DNA of 64,000 bases from Euphorbia lathyris (Eukaryota; Streptophyta; Magnoliopsida; Malpighiales; Euphorbiaceae), in contig NC_088912.1 of the NCBI RefSeq assembly GCF_963576675.1, positions 100,655,895 to 100,719,894 on the forward strand. Reading direction: 5' to 3'. Positions 30,896 to 41,960 of this stretch are shown piece after piece. A program made the position numbers and the translations under genes. Position 1 is the first letter of the stretch. Every line of letters starts with the position of its first letter. The notes below the pieces were generated by a model. The model was not told the origin of the DNA. It ran no database searches and saw nothing but the letters and a program-made list of their open reading frames with translations.

Positions 30896-32131
30896 GGTTT
30901 GTTTTGCCAATATATAAGAAGTTGGGGAACGAACTTGGTATGTTAGCGAATTTTTACAGAAACCCAAGATGGAAGCAGGGGCAAGTAGTGGCTGGGAATC
31001 CATAAAGGTGGATGGCAAGGCAATATATGGGGAAGCAAGATCTCCACGACATCGTTTCAGAACCGAGATGTGAAAGACATTGTGAATTTTTGCTTAAGGT
31101 GGGAAGTCCAGGCGATAAGGGACAGGTCCAATGCGAGCCAACATGGAGAAGGGACAAAAATATCATTTGGTGAGTTTGTTGTATTGGCGATGTGTTATGG
31201 AAGTTTGGGGATAGGGGCAGAGTTTAACAAACACGATGTCTCCGACTTGAAATTCTTTATCAGTTTGATAAGAGTCAGCCTGAGCTTTCGTACGAAGTTG
31301 AGTTCGCTGAAGATTGACCTTCAAAGTGGTGAGGATTAAAGTGTGGGCAGAGAGCAAGTCATTCGAAGAGGTAATAGTAGAGGAGCCAGCAACAAAGTCA
31401 ATGAGAGAGGGCGGTGGGCTACCGTAAATAGCCTCAAATGGTGTCATTTGTGTAGAGGAATGCCAAGCAATATTGTAGTGCCATTTTGCCAATGGAAAAT
31501 TGAACTGGTGACTTTGGATTGTCATGCACAAAACAACACAAATAGTCTTGGAGACAACGATTAACAACTTTAGACCGACTATCCGTTTGAGGAAGATAAG
31601 TGCTGCTGGTGAATAAGACAATACCCTGTAAATGAAAGAGTTTAGTCCATAACTCACTAATGAATATGGGATCTCTATCTGAGACAATGTTGGACGGAAA
31701 ACCATGGAGGCGAACAATCTCTTTGAGAAAGACTTCAGCAACAAAACAACAGTAAGATGAGTTCCAACGGTGCAAAAGTGGACTGCCTTTGTAAGACAGT
31801 CAACAACCACCATGATAGTTTATTTGCCAGCGGACGACAGCAATTGTTGTGTGATGAAATCCATGGTTAAACAGTCCCAAATTTTATCCGAAACGGCAAG
31901 AGGTTGTAGAATTCTAGAAGAAGCTGTATGCAGAGGTTTCATTTGTTGGCATATGGAACATTTGGAAACATAGTCCTGAATTTGCGAAGCGGGGCCAATA
32001 AAATTAGATGCCAGCAGCGACACGGTTTTGACACCATCATGACCACCTAATGGAGAGCAGTGAAACTCATGGAGTAATATTTCTTGCAAGGCAGAGTCAG
32101 AAGGAACAATAATTCGAGAGTTGTAAAGCAT
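30896..32131 (-). pseudogene. Ty3/gypsy integrase relic
   Basis: Read from right to left, 32131-31820 encodes the integrase zinc-binding and start of the core ('LLHEFHCSPLGGHDGVK', 'CSICQQMKPLH', '..DCLTMDFI'). Frames at 31775-31434 and 31813-31163 give 'VRLHGFPSNIVSDRDPIFIS', the '..STYLPQTDSRS.VVNRCLQ' region and 'GSPPPSLIDFV'. The C-terminal part continues to about 30900 in broken frames. The DDE core survives partly, but several frameshifts prevent a product. No LTR is visible nearby, so this is a truncated copy. The lineage looks like the group with 'HPQTDGQ'-type integrases, but a chromodomain was not found. Confidence 0.75.
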
Positions 32132-33146
32132 TTATAAATAACGTCCATTGAATTAGTCTATGTTATCTTGTAATTTAAAATATATTATGTTGTAACCACA
32201 ATCCATGTAGTATCTATTTATACTGATACAATCATCTATACGATTCAATTAAGATCAAATCCTTTCAGAAGTTTTAGTAATTAAAGGTTTATCAGAATTT
32301 AAAGTCGAGGCAACCTTTTTGTAGTAAGATAATACAATACCTTTTATTTTGATATTCTAAAGTGAGCTCCCTCAAATAAAAGAGGCTTATTGATGTCACC
32401 CGGCCTAGTAGTATGATCAGTATGCATGGTTATATCAACTTCTTAAATTGTTGAAGCAAGATAAGTAAAAGAACGAAATTACAAAACTGAAATATTTGGG
32501 GTAAGTTGCGGATAAGGCCACACTCTTTAAGATGTTTGCAAGTGCAAACAGATAACCAGTCTGTCACTTTCAGGATAAAACAACCTACTGAAAAACTATA
32601 ATCAAGTTTAGTATGTACGATTTAGAATCGTTTTAATAGCAACAGTCAAAAGAGACTGGTCAATCTTTTGAAATTGAAAAATATCGTTTTGTTGGGATAT
32701 GTTCTTTGTTGAACTCACAATATTTTTCTTTCAAAAATAACTAATAAAATGGGAAAGCAGAGAAGTTCAATAGATCAGGTAGAAAAATATACACAAGATG
32801 ATAGTATGTTCAGTTACTAACAAAATGGTTGACTGATTCAAACAATTCAAAAAGACAGTGAAATAATTAATAGAAAATTAATTACTTAATTAAATAAAAT
32901 TTTACCAAAAAATATAAATCACCACACCAATCTAACCCGGCCGAATCGACCCATCGGCAGCGACGGAAAATGAATATATAGTCACTATAGGTCAAATATG
33001 CATCATGTTAGTCCTATCACTTCCACAACAAATGGTACGCATTAGAACATCTTCAATAGATTTTACTATAAAAATAGCCCAAAATTAACACATTATATTA
33101 AAATATAATATTTTTCGGATCATTGGTGTGTGTTCTGTGGGGTTAT
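32132..33146. other. AT-rich DNA without recognised feature
   Basis: No open frame with homology is visible. Positions 33040-33075 resemble the common plant MITE word 'gaacatcttcaatag', too little to call an element. Confidence 0.3.
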
Positions 33147-33430
33147 TGTTGGGCTTATGGAGACTAATTTATATAGGCCCAACTGAAGCGATGGGCCCAA
33201 CTGCAGCGATCCAACTTGTTGCTGAGTTTGATGGGGGTTTCAAACGGTTAGGGTTTCAGGAGTATAAATGTAACATCTTTCTCTGTAATCTATATCTCAT
33301 TCATTATAGTAAATATCCTGGCTTGGTAGTGCCCCCAGACGTAGTCATTCATATTGAGTGGCAAACTGGGTAAACAATTCTTGTGTGTTTGCTCATTTTT
33401 CGTTTATCGTAATTTCAATTATTCCTAACA
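33147..33430 (+). repeat. 5' LTR of a Ty1/copia element
   Basis: Begins TGTTGGGCTTATGG and ends CCTAACA (284 bp), directly followed by the primer site 'tggtatcagagctaagg' (33433-33449), complementary to the tRNA-iMet 3' end. No second LTR is present; the element is cut at 34329 by another LTR. Confidence 0.65.
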
Positions 33431-33457
33431 ACTGGTATCAGAGCTAAGGTAATTACG

Positions 33458-34328
33458 ATGGGAGACGGAAAAACCCCTGTGTAGAAATTCGATGGTTCAG
33501 ATTTCAATTTATGGAAGATGTAGATCGAGGATTACATGTACGGTAATGATCTGTACCAGCCTCTAGGTGAGCAACCGGAGGATATGTATGATGAAGAGTG
33601 GAAGCGGTTGGACAAAAAAGTGATGAGCGTGATTCGCCTGTCGCTGTCCAGAAACGTGGCGCATCACACGGTGAAGGCAAAGACCGCAAAGGAAATGTTG
33701 GAGATTTTGAGTTCGTTATACGAGAAGCCTTCCGCGGCTAAGACAGTTCATCTAATGCGATGACTGTTTAATCTACAAATGACGGAGAATATAGCAGTGG
33801 CAATGCATCTGAATGATTTTAATATGACGATCACTCAATTAAGTTATGTAGATATTGATTTTGACGAAGAGATATTAGCCCTAATTCTATTATCTTCTTT
33901 ACCAGAAAGTTGGAGTGGCACGGTTACTGCCGTAAGTACTTTAGCAGGGAAAGAAAAACTTAGGTTTGATGATGTGAGAGACTTGATTCTAAGCGAGGAG
34001 ATTCGCAGGAAAGAGTCAGGTTCCACATCTGGATCGGCCTTGAATGTAGAGAATCCGGGTAGGTCAGATCGCAGGTCAAAGCAGAATCGTGGCAGGTCTA
34101 AGTCCAAAGGGAGAGGGAAACCTATGAAGGAAAAGAGCCACATCAAGTGCTGGAATTGTAATGAGAATGGTTATTACAGGAGTGAATGTAAGGCACCATA
34201 GAAGGAGAAGTCAGTGAATTCAGCCAGCGAGGATTTTGGTGATGCGTTGATTCTGAGTAATTCAACTACAGAAATAGCAGCAGAAGCCCTGTCATTGAGT
34301 GTAAGAAGTCCTTTGGAGTCTTGGGTAT
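33458..34328 (+). pseudogene. Ty1/copia gag relic with four nonsense codons
   Basis: The frame opens 28 bp after the LTR at ATG 33458 and codes for a copia gag: '..KFDGSDFNLWKM', 'LSLSRNVAHHTVKAKTAKEM', 'LILLSSLPESWSGTVTAV' and a zinc knuckle read as 'CWNCNENGYYRSEC', where the usual His is Tyr. In-frame stops occur near 33482, 33524, 33761 and 34199. Each could arise by a C-to-T or G-to-A change, as expected from methylated DNA decay. Sequence resembling copia continues to 34328, where LTR Q1 begins. It has no pol. Confidence 0.8.
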
Positions 34329-35994
34329 TGATGCGTGTGGCGCCTAGGTAGAGTTTCTATGACGAAATATATATTATGATAAGTGTGTTATGACTATAGA
34401 TGTTATCTTCCTAACTTTATCTCGACTAGACGCTACGACTTAGGGGCAAGTGTACCCCGTCGTATCAATTAATAATCCGGTTAAGACCGGGTATCGAATC
34501 CATAGGATTTATAACTGCAAGTATTAAACGACTCGGTTCTGTATGTTATCTAAGCGGTGAATACTTTGAGTTGATTCGGGGAACAACTACAAACTACTCC
34601 TAACTACGGGTGAGACAAATTTATATAACAAAACTCTACGACATGATATGGATGGCGATAAGTTATAAATATGACAAACAATGACTCTCGATATATATAT
34701 GGGTAGTGGTTTACTCTTGCAATGACGACTACGTGTAGTGTGACCGACCCGTGAAGTACTTAGACTACGTGGTTCCTAGTCAAGGCGTGTCTAATGCTTG
34801 GAATCAGAAATTAGGGCCCGTAAGTTCTGTGGCTTGTCAATTCCTACGGTTCCCGAAGTGTCACTTCCAGTAAGGCAACACCTATATGAATCCCTAAAGA
34901 TAGCCCAAATGGTGTCGAAAATCGTGTTCTCCTACACAATAATCAATTAGGAGTATCAAAACAAGTAACAAACATTAACACATATATAGAAAAGAAGATT
35001 ATGAATCATGAATTATAAATATGGAGAATGTAAATATGAAGTACAACCAAGCCTAGTACATAGGAAGAGTACAAACTAATTAGCAAGTGAAAAGGGAAGA
35101 ATCCACCCTCGGAACTAGCTAACCAGACTCAAAGCTGTCTCTTATGACTTGGAGGTGGAGCTTTCGAGCTTGGTGAACGGAGGTGGAACAGAACTTTGAC
35201 GGGATGTCGGAATCAACAAACAAGCTCTCAAGGTGATAGAGTTTAACTATATAAAGCCTCCAAACAAAATCTAAAACTACAATAACAAGAACTTAATCTA
35301 TAATAAGAGTTTTTATATCCAAAAAGTCTTGTGAAATGAGTGCTAGTCACTCCTATTTATACACATCAAGCTAGGGGAAAAATCATAATTTCACAAGGTA
35401 CAAGCATGGAGCAACATGATTTTTTGCAGATTTCCCATAACACGCCTCGCGTGTGGCGGGAGACGCCCCGCGTATTTGCCCATTCCGTCAGAAATCTCCT
35501 GCATGTGGACCAAATCCAGATCTTGTTGTCTCAACCACGCCCCACATAGACTGGAGTGCGCCTCACGTGGTTGAGTCTCTAAGTTTTTATTGCTTGAATT
35601 GGGTCTTTTACACCACACGTAGCTGAAGCAAGCCTCCCGTAAATGAGTCTCTGAGTCTTTTAGGTTGAAGAACTTCCTTACACACCTCGCGTGTTAGGTG
35701 GGACGCCCCGCGTAGGAGTAGTTGACTCTGAGAGACCATGCAGTCTGACTTTCAGGATTAGGGTTATCATTTTTGACACATGTTGCACGCCTCGCGTGGT
35801 GGTTGATACGCCCCACGTATCAGTGACTAGATCCCACGTGGTGTCTGTGGATAAGGCAATTATTTCTGACTAAGTTTTCCATGCCCCGCGTGAGGACTGA
35901 TACGCCCCGCGCATGTGTATGGATTTATGCTCCTTGTTCGTACCTGAAATACAATTCTTGAGAGCCGAGTTAGCTTGACGTTTTATTTTCTAAA
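34329..35994 (-). repeat. LTR of family Q (truncated), inserted in the copia gag
   Basis: Strong similarity to the LTR at 55437-57239: 'ggggcaagtgtaccccgtcg', then 'taataatccggttaagaccg', and later 'gagccgagttagcttga'. On the minus strand its 3' end is CATCA at 34329; its 5' start is lost beyond 35994, where a Mutator-like element begins. A TATA-like 'gtgtataaatagg' (minus) lies near 35360. Six dyad pairs lie at 35441-35913. No internal region of this element is adjacent, so it may be a solo LTR. Confidence 0.75.
35441..35913. promoter_or_regulatory. Six 21-bp-spaced dyad pairs in LTR Q1 U3
   Basis: Pair starts: 35441 and 35462; 35536 and 35557; a decayed pair near 35612; 35681 and 35702; 35786 and 35807; 35880 and 35901. 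Consensus CACGCCTCGCGTG for the left member (arms CACGC and GCGTG) and TACGCCCCGCGTA for the right. All readable pairs repeat at 21 bp. They sit upstream of the TATA box in LTR orientation. Confidence 0.7.
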
Positions 35995-36930
35995 GGGAAA
36001 AGTACAAAAATAAACCTTGTGGTTTGGCCCATTTTCGAACTGCACCCACGTGGTTTAAAAGTTTGCAAAGTGGTACCGTGTACTTCATTACGTTAGCAAA
36101 CAGATACAAAATTGACTAATGGCGTTAAAAGTCAAAGGAAAAAGAGTTAATTTAGTCCTTATATTTATTAATTTTATAAATTAATCCCCTTTATTATCTA
36201 ATTATCACAAATAAACCCCAAAATAAAAATTAAAAATCAAATACACCATCTTCTCCATCTCTTTAATTTCTTATTTTTGTTCTTTCTCTCTCCTCTTTGT
36301 TAATTTCTCTCTCTAGAAACAATTGAATTTCAATCTGAGTTGCATTGTATGAAATGGCTCAAAAAAATACAAAAAAAAAATAAAAATCGCGGTTGGGAAG
36401 GTTATTCAAATATGAAAATTAGGACTAATTTCAAATAAGCAGAAAATTCAACATACAGGTTGAGCAGAGAGAGAACTGGATGCAAAAGGGAAATGAACGA
36501 CGACGGTAGTGTTGGGAATGCCGCTGCATCCTTCGCCGCCGACGCCAGTAAGAACATCATAGTATTCATTAGCGATGTCCTGCGAAGGTGCAGGAGGAGA
36601 GGAATCCTTAGCTGAATCTGTATCTTCGTCGTGGGACTCGATAGGATTTTCAGATTGGAGTCTGGAACTGAGTTGGTTGTAGGGAACAAAAGCAGCAGAG
36701 TAGAAAAGAATGCCATATTTTTGCAAGCTGGGAGGATCCGGCTTCTTGTTCTTCCCCATATTTTTGCAATCAAGAAATTCAATTGATTCAATTGATTTTA
36801 GAGAGAGAAATTAACAAAGAGTGGAGAGAAAGAACAAAAATAAGAAATCAAAGAGATGGAGAAGATGGTGGATTTGATTTTTTATTTTTATTGTAGGGTT
36901 TATTTATGATAATTAGATAATAAAGGGAGT
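35995..36930 (-). mobile_element. Mutator-like (long-TIR) element with captured gene piece, right end lost
   Basis: The left arm begins 'agggaaaagtacaaaaat' and runs about 330 bp to 36330. The right arm (about 36760-36930) is its complement, including 'aaagagatggagaagatggt' and 'tgataattagataat', and is cut by the Tat LTR at 36931. Arms match those of 27557-29640. It lies inside LTR Q1. Confidence 0.65.
36448..36759 (-). pseudogene. Captured gene piece of unknown family (103 codons)
   Basis: The frame starts 'MGKNKKPDPPSLQKYGILFY' and continues through a Ser/Asp/Glu-rich stretch ('SHDEDTDSAKDSSPPAPSQD') to a stop. I do not recognise the family. It sits between the inverted arms of a Mutator-like element with unusually ordinary coding composition for this region, so it is probably a captured host exon, though chance is possible. 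Confidence 0.4.
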
Positions 36931-37408
36931 TGATAACATCGAGATATTATCCCGAGGACCAAAAGGGATATTCACCTCAAAGTACGCCATGTGGTGATCC
37001 CCAAAGGGAAGCCGGCAGGCGGATCTCCACGGATCAGCTCTGAGAGATCCGTTGGCGGACCTGTGAGGCGAATCTCCTCATTTGCCATTATAACGGCTGG
37101 CCGCCGACTCGGCCATAAAAGGTCATTAATGAGTTATCCATTAGCTAACCACCAGGTTAAGAATAACTCGTAACCGCCATTAATGAATCATTGATGGAGA
37201 CTTTCTAGTTACCTGAAGGTTACAACTTCCCAGCTATATATAGCCTGATTCCCTAGGCTATCAGGAGGACACATTCTCATAACCTTTGTCAATTCAGTTT
37301 GTTTCCTTGATTCATCTTACTGACTTTGGCATCGGAGCTTCCCCCCGTCGAACCCAATGACGCCACCACAGGGACAGAAGCAGATCGAAATTTCTCCACT
37401 TGTTATCA
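36931..37408 (+). repeat. 5' LTR of Tat element 1 with PBS
   Basis: Begins TGATAAC and ends GTTATCA, perfect inverted termini (478 bp). Two bases later 'tggtgtggtgagcgtgga' (37411-37428) matches the complement of the tRNA-Phe 3' end with one mismatch. A TATA-like 'gctatatatagcc' is at 37230-37245. Confidence 0.8.
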
Positions 37409-37472
37409 ATTGGTGTGGTGAGCGTGGAATCCTTAATCAAACAAAGGGTTTTTCGTTCACGCTGAAAACGCA

Positions 37473-39299
37473 ATGACAAACGAAGGTCAGAATCCCTCCT
37501 CAGGGATTGAAACACCATTAGTTACACCATCTAGTGCTGGCCGCACCGATACAACTGCTCCTATAACGCATGTTGACAGCAACATGCCTACAGCTGCTTT
37601 CATCAATATGTGTGCTCAAGATATTGAGGCGCGATATGGACCTGAGATAGGGAATCGCCTTCGAGCATTCATGACCCTTCCTCCGTGTTGGAGCACGACG
37701 TCTACATCGACCGTTTCATCTTGGTCTTTGTTAAACTTTGGCCTTGGACCAGGTGCCCAAAGTTCTTCATTCCTCCAAGCTCACAACACGGATTCCATGA
37801 TAATCGCCACAACATCGGGTGGCGAACGACCAATCAATCGGGAGTTATTCCCTGGTGAAGGAAGTCAAAGAAATGATACGACCCTTCCTGGCGGATCTAG
37901 GGGTCCGGGGTTGAATCTTGGTGGGTCCGATATACCCAGGCATCCACGGACGAATTTATCCCTTGGCGAATCTAAAGGGCCAACTCGCAAGAAACATAGA
38001 AAGGAGAAAGGTAGGCGGACTATGTCACCTTCGCCCCGACGAGCGAGATCCTCCCGTCGTGGCAGATCGCCCCCATCTACTGGTCGTAGACGGAGTAAAA
38101 GGCCAGAAAAAACACCCCATTCAAGTGGACCACCATCGCCACCACCTTCAGGAACTGTTGGACACATCCCGTCGAGAGACTAGGGGGGAGGAAACGGACC
38201 GACTCCCCCAGGTGGAGGAAATGGAGGAGGAGGTGGTGGAGGAGGAGGAGGCGGATGCGGTAATGGAGGAAGGCGTTCGCCATCAGATCCATCGTCTGAT
38301 TCAAGTTCTTCTTCTTCTTCTCCAAGCAGATCGCCATGAAGAGGTCGTCCAAGGGCGAATCCGGAAAATTTTGATGATAGAGTTAGAGCCCTGGTGCTCC
38401 GAATGAATGAAGAAAATGCTAGGCATAATCCGTTCGCCAATAGGGATTCTCCTTTCGCAGCTTGGATTGAGGCGGAGGAAACAGACAGAGCCTTCAAAAT
38501 TCCCAATCTTGCGATATACATAGGAAGTGACAATCCAGAAGCTCATGTCCGAAAATACCGAATACTGCTTAAACTCAACCGTGCCACCGAGCCCGTGCTC
38601 TGTAAAATGTTTGTTACCACACTAGGAGGCCCGGCCTATTTGTGGTTTCAATATTTACCTCCAGGTTCGATAAACAGCTTTGATCAATTGAGCATGGAAT
38701 TTTGCGCTAACTTCACCGGTTGTATTCCTCCAGTGGTGAAATCTGGGAAGCTTTTTGAGTTAAAACAAAAGGCGAATGAGTCCCTTCTGGAGTATGTGGA
38801 CACTTTCAACCAGTTATGCATACAAATTGTTGATGTGGATATCTCCGTAGCTGTGGAATGTTTCGTAAGAAATACCACCTGTAAGAGTTTGCAGGAAGAT
38901 CTCATTCGAAAGAAACCCACCAGTATGGCAGAGTTGATGGAGCGTTGTAAGGATTTTATTGAGGTGGATGACATTCGCCGAGGTTCACCATCATCGCCGA
39001 TGAAGGACAAGGGCGAATCTCGTCCCCGAGATAGAGACAGAGACAAGCGTCAGGACTCTTCCTCTAGAAACAGGCGAAGAGATTCTAAGAACAAATCTAT
39101 GTGTGTCACCTCTTTCACACCTCTCAATGCTTCTAAAAGTGAAGCCCGTATGTGGATCGAGAACAGTCAACATAAACGGAGCATTTCATACCCCGAACAA
39201 AGGGGGGGGGGGAGTACACCAATAATGGTAAAAATCCTAAAAACTATTGTAAATATCACAGGAAAAATGGCCATGACACTGATGCATGCTGGGAGTTAG
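37473..39299 (+). pseudogene. Tat element 1 gag, broken by two stops and a frameshift
   Basis: The frame opens at 37473. Stops occur at 38181-38183 (TAG) and about 38337 (TGA). The conserved capsid-like region is 38394-39060 ('AFKIPNLAIYIGSDNPEAHV', 'YLPPGSINSFDQLSMEFCAN', 'LFELKQKANESLLEYV'). Positions 38184-38275 encode a Gly run. At the G11 run (39202-39212) the frame shifts, so the zinc-finger region ('CKYHRKNGHDTDAC', CCHC-like with His at the second position) is out of frame with the capsid. This is a structural protein relic. Confidence 0.8.
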
Positions 39300-39334
39300 C
39301 ACGAGAAATCGAATGTCTCATAGAGAGGGGAAAA

Positions 39335-39976
39335 TTGGATCGGTTCATCCAAACTGAAGGCAAGAAAGGAGATGGTGATAGATCCAAGGAGGACCCAAAG
39401 AAGAAAGGAAAGGGTACCATCAATGTCATAGTAGGCGGACCTGGGTACCAGCCAATGTTAAAAAAGGCAAGGACTACCGCCCTTGACAAGGCGTCGTTAA
39501 ATCGCCGCTTTTCCGATGTAGGTCCTAAAATACCTCCCCATGCGGATGCACTGGTCGTCACTATGATGGTGGAAGGCTGGGAGATGAAAAGAGTAATGAT
39601 TGATACTGGGAGTTCATGCAATGTCATCACTAGAGGAGCCTTTGCCGAACTCATGATTGATCCTGTTCAAGTAAAGCCAACTGTGGTCGATATCTTGGGA
39701 GTGACAGGACATACTATTCAAACAAAAGCCCAAGTCACTCTAGATTGTGAGCTTACCCACGATGATCATGTCTGGAGGGGAGATCTAGAATTTTCTGTAT
39801 TGGATGGTCAGTTAGCTTACAATATCATCCTCGAACGGTCCTTTATCTCTGAAGTTGCAGCTCTTATCTCCATTCGTCACTTAACACTTTATATTCCCAC
39901 GGCCACGGGAGGTGTAATGATCAGAGGTGGCCTAGGAGACATATTCAGCATCACTAATGATTCGCCCCCAATCTAA
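39335..39976 (+). pseudogene. Tat element 1 protease region
   Basis: The retropepsin active site is seen as 'MIDTGSSCNVITR' (about 39595-39635), preceded by 'PPHADALVVTMMVEGWEMKR' and followed by 'LAYNIILERSFISE', where the usual G-R-P/S motif is E-R-S. The frame ends at 39976 and overlaps the next in a different frame, so a small indel near 39965 separates protease from RT. Confidence 0.8.
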
Positions 39977-41960
39977 GGAGGAAGATGAAGAGGAGCGCGT
40001 CACGATGGCCTTGGGCGAGACCGAAATGTACCTTATGGCGGATGAAAAGCAGGTGCAAATGGCTAAAGGGCTCAAAGATGAAATTAAAAATGCAATCACC
40101 AAAGTGCTCTGCGAGGGAGAAGATGTCTTCGCATGGAAAGATGAAATTCTCCCCGGAATCAGCCCAGACGTGATCACTCACAAGCTCAACATTGATAAAG
40201 ATGCAGTTCTTGTGGCTCAGAAACGGAGAAATCATGGCCCGAAGAGGCAGAAGGTGATAGAAGAAGAGATCGCCAAGCTCCAACGGGCGGATGCCATTGA
40301 AGAGGTGCTTTACACGCAGTGGCTGGAGAACGTCGTTTTGGTGAAGAAAGCTGGCGGATCTTACCGCATGTGCATTGACTTTACGGATCTCAATAAATCT
40401 TGCCCCAAAGACAACTATCCTTTGCCATGTATTGATATTCTTGTAGATGGAACCGCATGTCACGCAATGTACTCCTTTACTGACGTAAAGTCAAGCTATC
40501 ATCAGATCCCCATGGAGCCCTCAGATAGAATTAATACCTCGTTCGTAACACACCAAGCTACTTATTGTTTCAAAGTTATGCCATTTGGGCTTAAGAACGC
40601 AGGTGCAACTTATCAGAGGATGATGAACAAGATATCCGCAAATAGTAAGGGGGATAAAAGTACGACCATAGAGAAGCATGCGGATGATATAAAGGAGGTA
40701 CTGGACGTACTCCGATGCCACAACATTAAGTTGAACCCAGAGAAGTGCACTTTTGGGGCGAAGTATGGAAAATTCTTAGGGTTCATGATCAGCGAAAAAG
40801 GAGTTAGCCCAAATCCTGACAAGGTTAAGGTTGTCCTAGAAATGCAGGCACCACAGAATATCAGAGAAGAACAACGCCTTAATGGGTGTATCATAGCCTT
40901 GGGCAGGTTTATCTCTTGTTCAGCCCGCATGTGTCAACCCTTTTACGAGGTCATTAAAAAGCAAAAAGCATTCGAGTGGAATGAGGATTGTGAAAGAGCC
41001 TTCGAAGGAATCAAGCGGTTCCTCATGGAGCCACCTATGATGAGTCGACCTTTGAAGGGAGAAGACCTCTACATGTATGTATCGGTTACGGACAAAGCCA
41101 TATGCATGGTCATGATACGAGAGGAAGATGGCCAGCTGTTTCCAATTTATTATGTGAGCAAGGTTCTGAAAGACGCCGAAACCAGATATTCTAAACTTGA
41201 TAAAATGGCACTGGCTGTTGTTACCACGGCAATCCGCCTTAGGCCATATTTTCAGGTGCATACTGTAGTGGTTCGAACAAATATACCAATGAGAAAGGTG
41301 TTGCAAAAGCCAGACACTTCCGGAAGGCTGATGGAATGGGCAATTCGCCTGGGCGAATTCGATGTAAGATACGAAAGCAGGTCAGCTTTAAAGAGTCAGG
41401 TCCTGCCGGACTTCGTGAATGAATTCACCGATGAAGGGATAGACCATCCCAAGCCTCCGATAGAGGAATGGTCAATGTATACCGATGGCGCCTCCTCGAC
41501 GGATGGAGCTGGTGTAGGCGTTGTGATCAAGGGTCCCCAATACATAAAGTTATGGTACGCAGCAAAATTATATTTCCATGCCACTAATAATGCTGCTGAA
41601 TATGAAGCTTTGATATTGGGATTAAGCCTACTCAAAGAAATCACTCTGGAGCGGATTGTGATCTACAGTGATTCTAAACTAATGGTCAACCAAGTAATCA
41701 AGAATTACGAGGTGAAAGACGAGGTTCTGGCGAAATACGTAGCAGAAGTCAAAAAGTTGCTGGATCACCTTGAGACTAAGGAAGCTAAATGGGAACTGAT
41801 TCACGTACCAAGGGAGTCCAACACAGAGGCGGATCATTTGGCCAAAATGGCCTCTTGTGAGGAGAACTGGACGGATTCAGATTTTCCCTTCGAAGTTAAA
41901 ATAGCTCCAGCCTTCGCCTCAGAAGAAGTATCCCTACTCACAATAGTAGAAGATGATTGA
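39957..41960 (+). pseudogene. Tat element 1 reverse transcriptase and RNase H, catalytic motif deleted
   Basis: RT landmarks are present: 'GGSYRMCIDFTDLNKSCPKD', 'YSFTDVKSSYHQIPM', 'VMPFGLKNAGATYQRMM'. The segment that should hold the YXDD box is missing: '..MMNKISANSKGDKSTTIEKH' runs straight into 'ADDIKEVLDVL' (40620-40700), whereas the sister element (61600) has 'YVDDMIIKS' there. RNase H follows ('YYVSKVLKDAETRYSKLDKM'), then the extra Tat-type RNase H ('SMYTDGASSTDGAGVGVVI', 'NNAAEYEALILGL', 'VIYSDSKLMVNQ'). The reading frame is open for 667 codons, but the RT cannot be catalytic. Confidence 0.85.

Noticed and set aside
37865..38546. Several 80-160-codon ORFs opposite or overlapping the Tat gag
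   Set aside because: Shadows of the gag coding region and its Gly-rich stretch; no homology and no conservation in the second Tat element.
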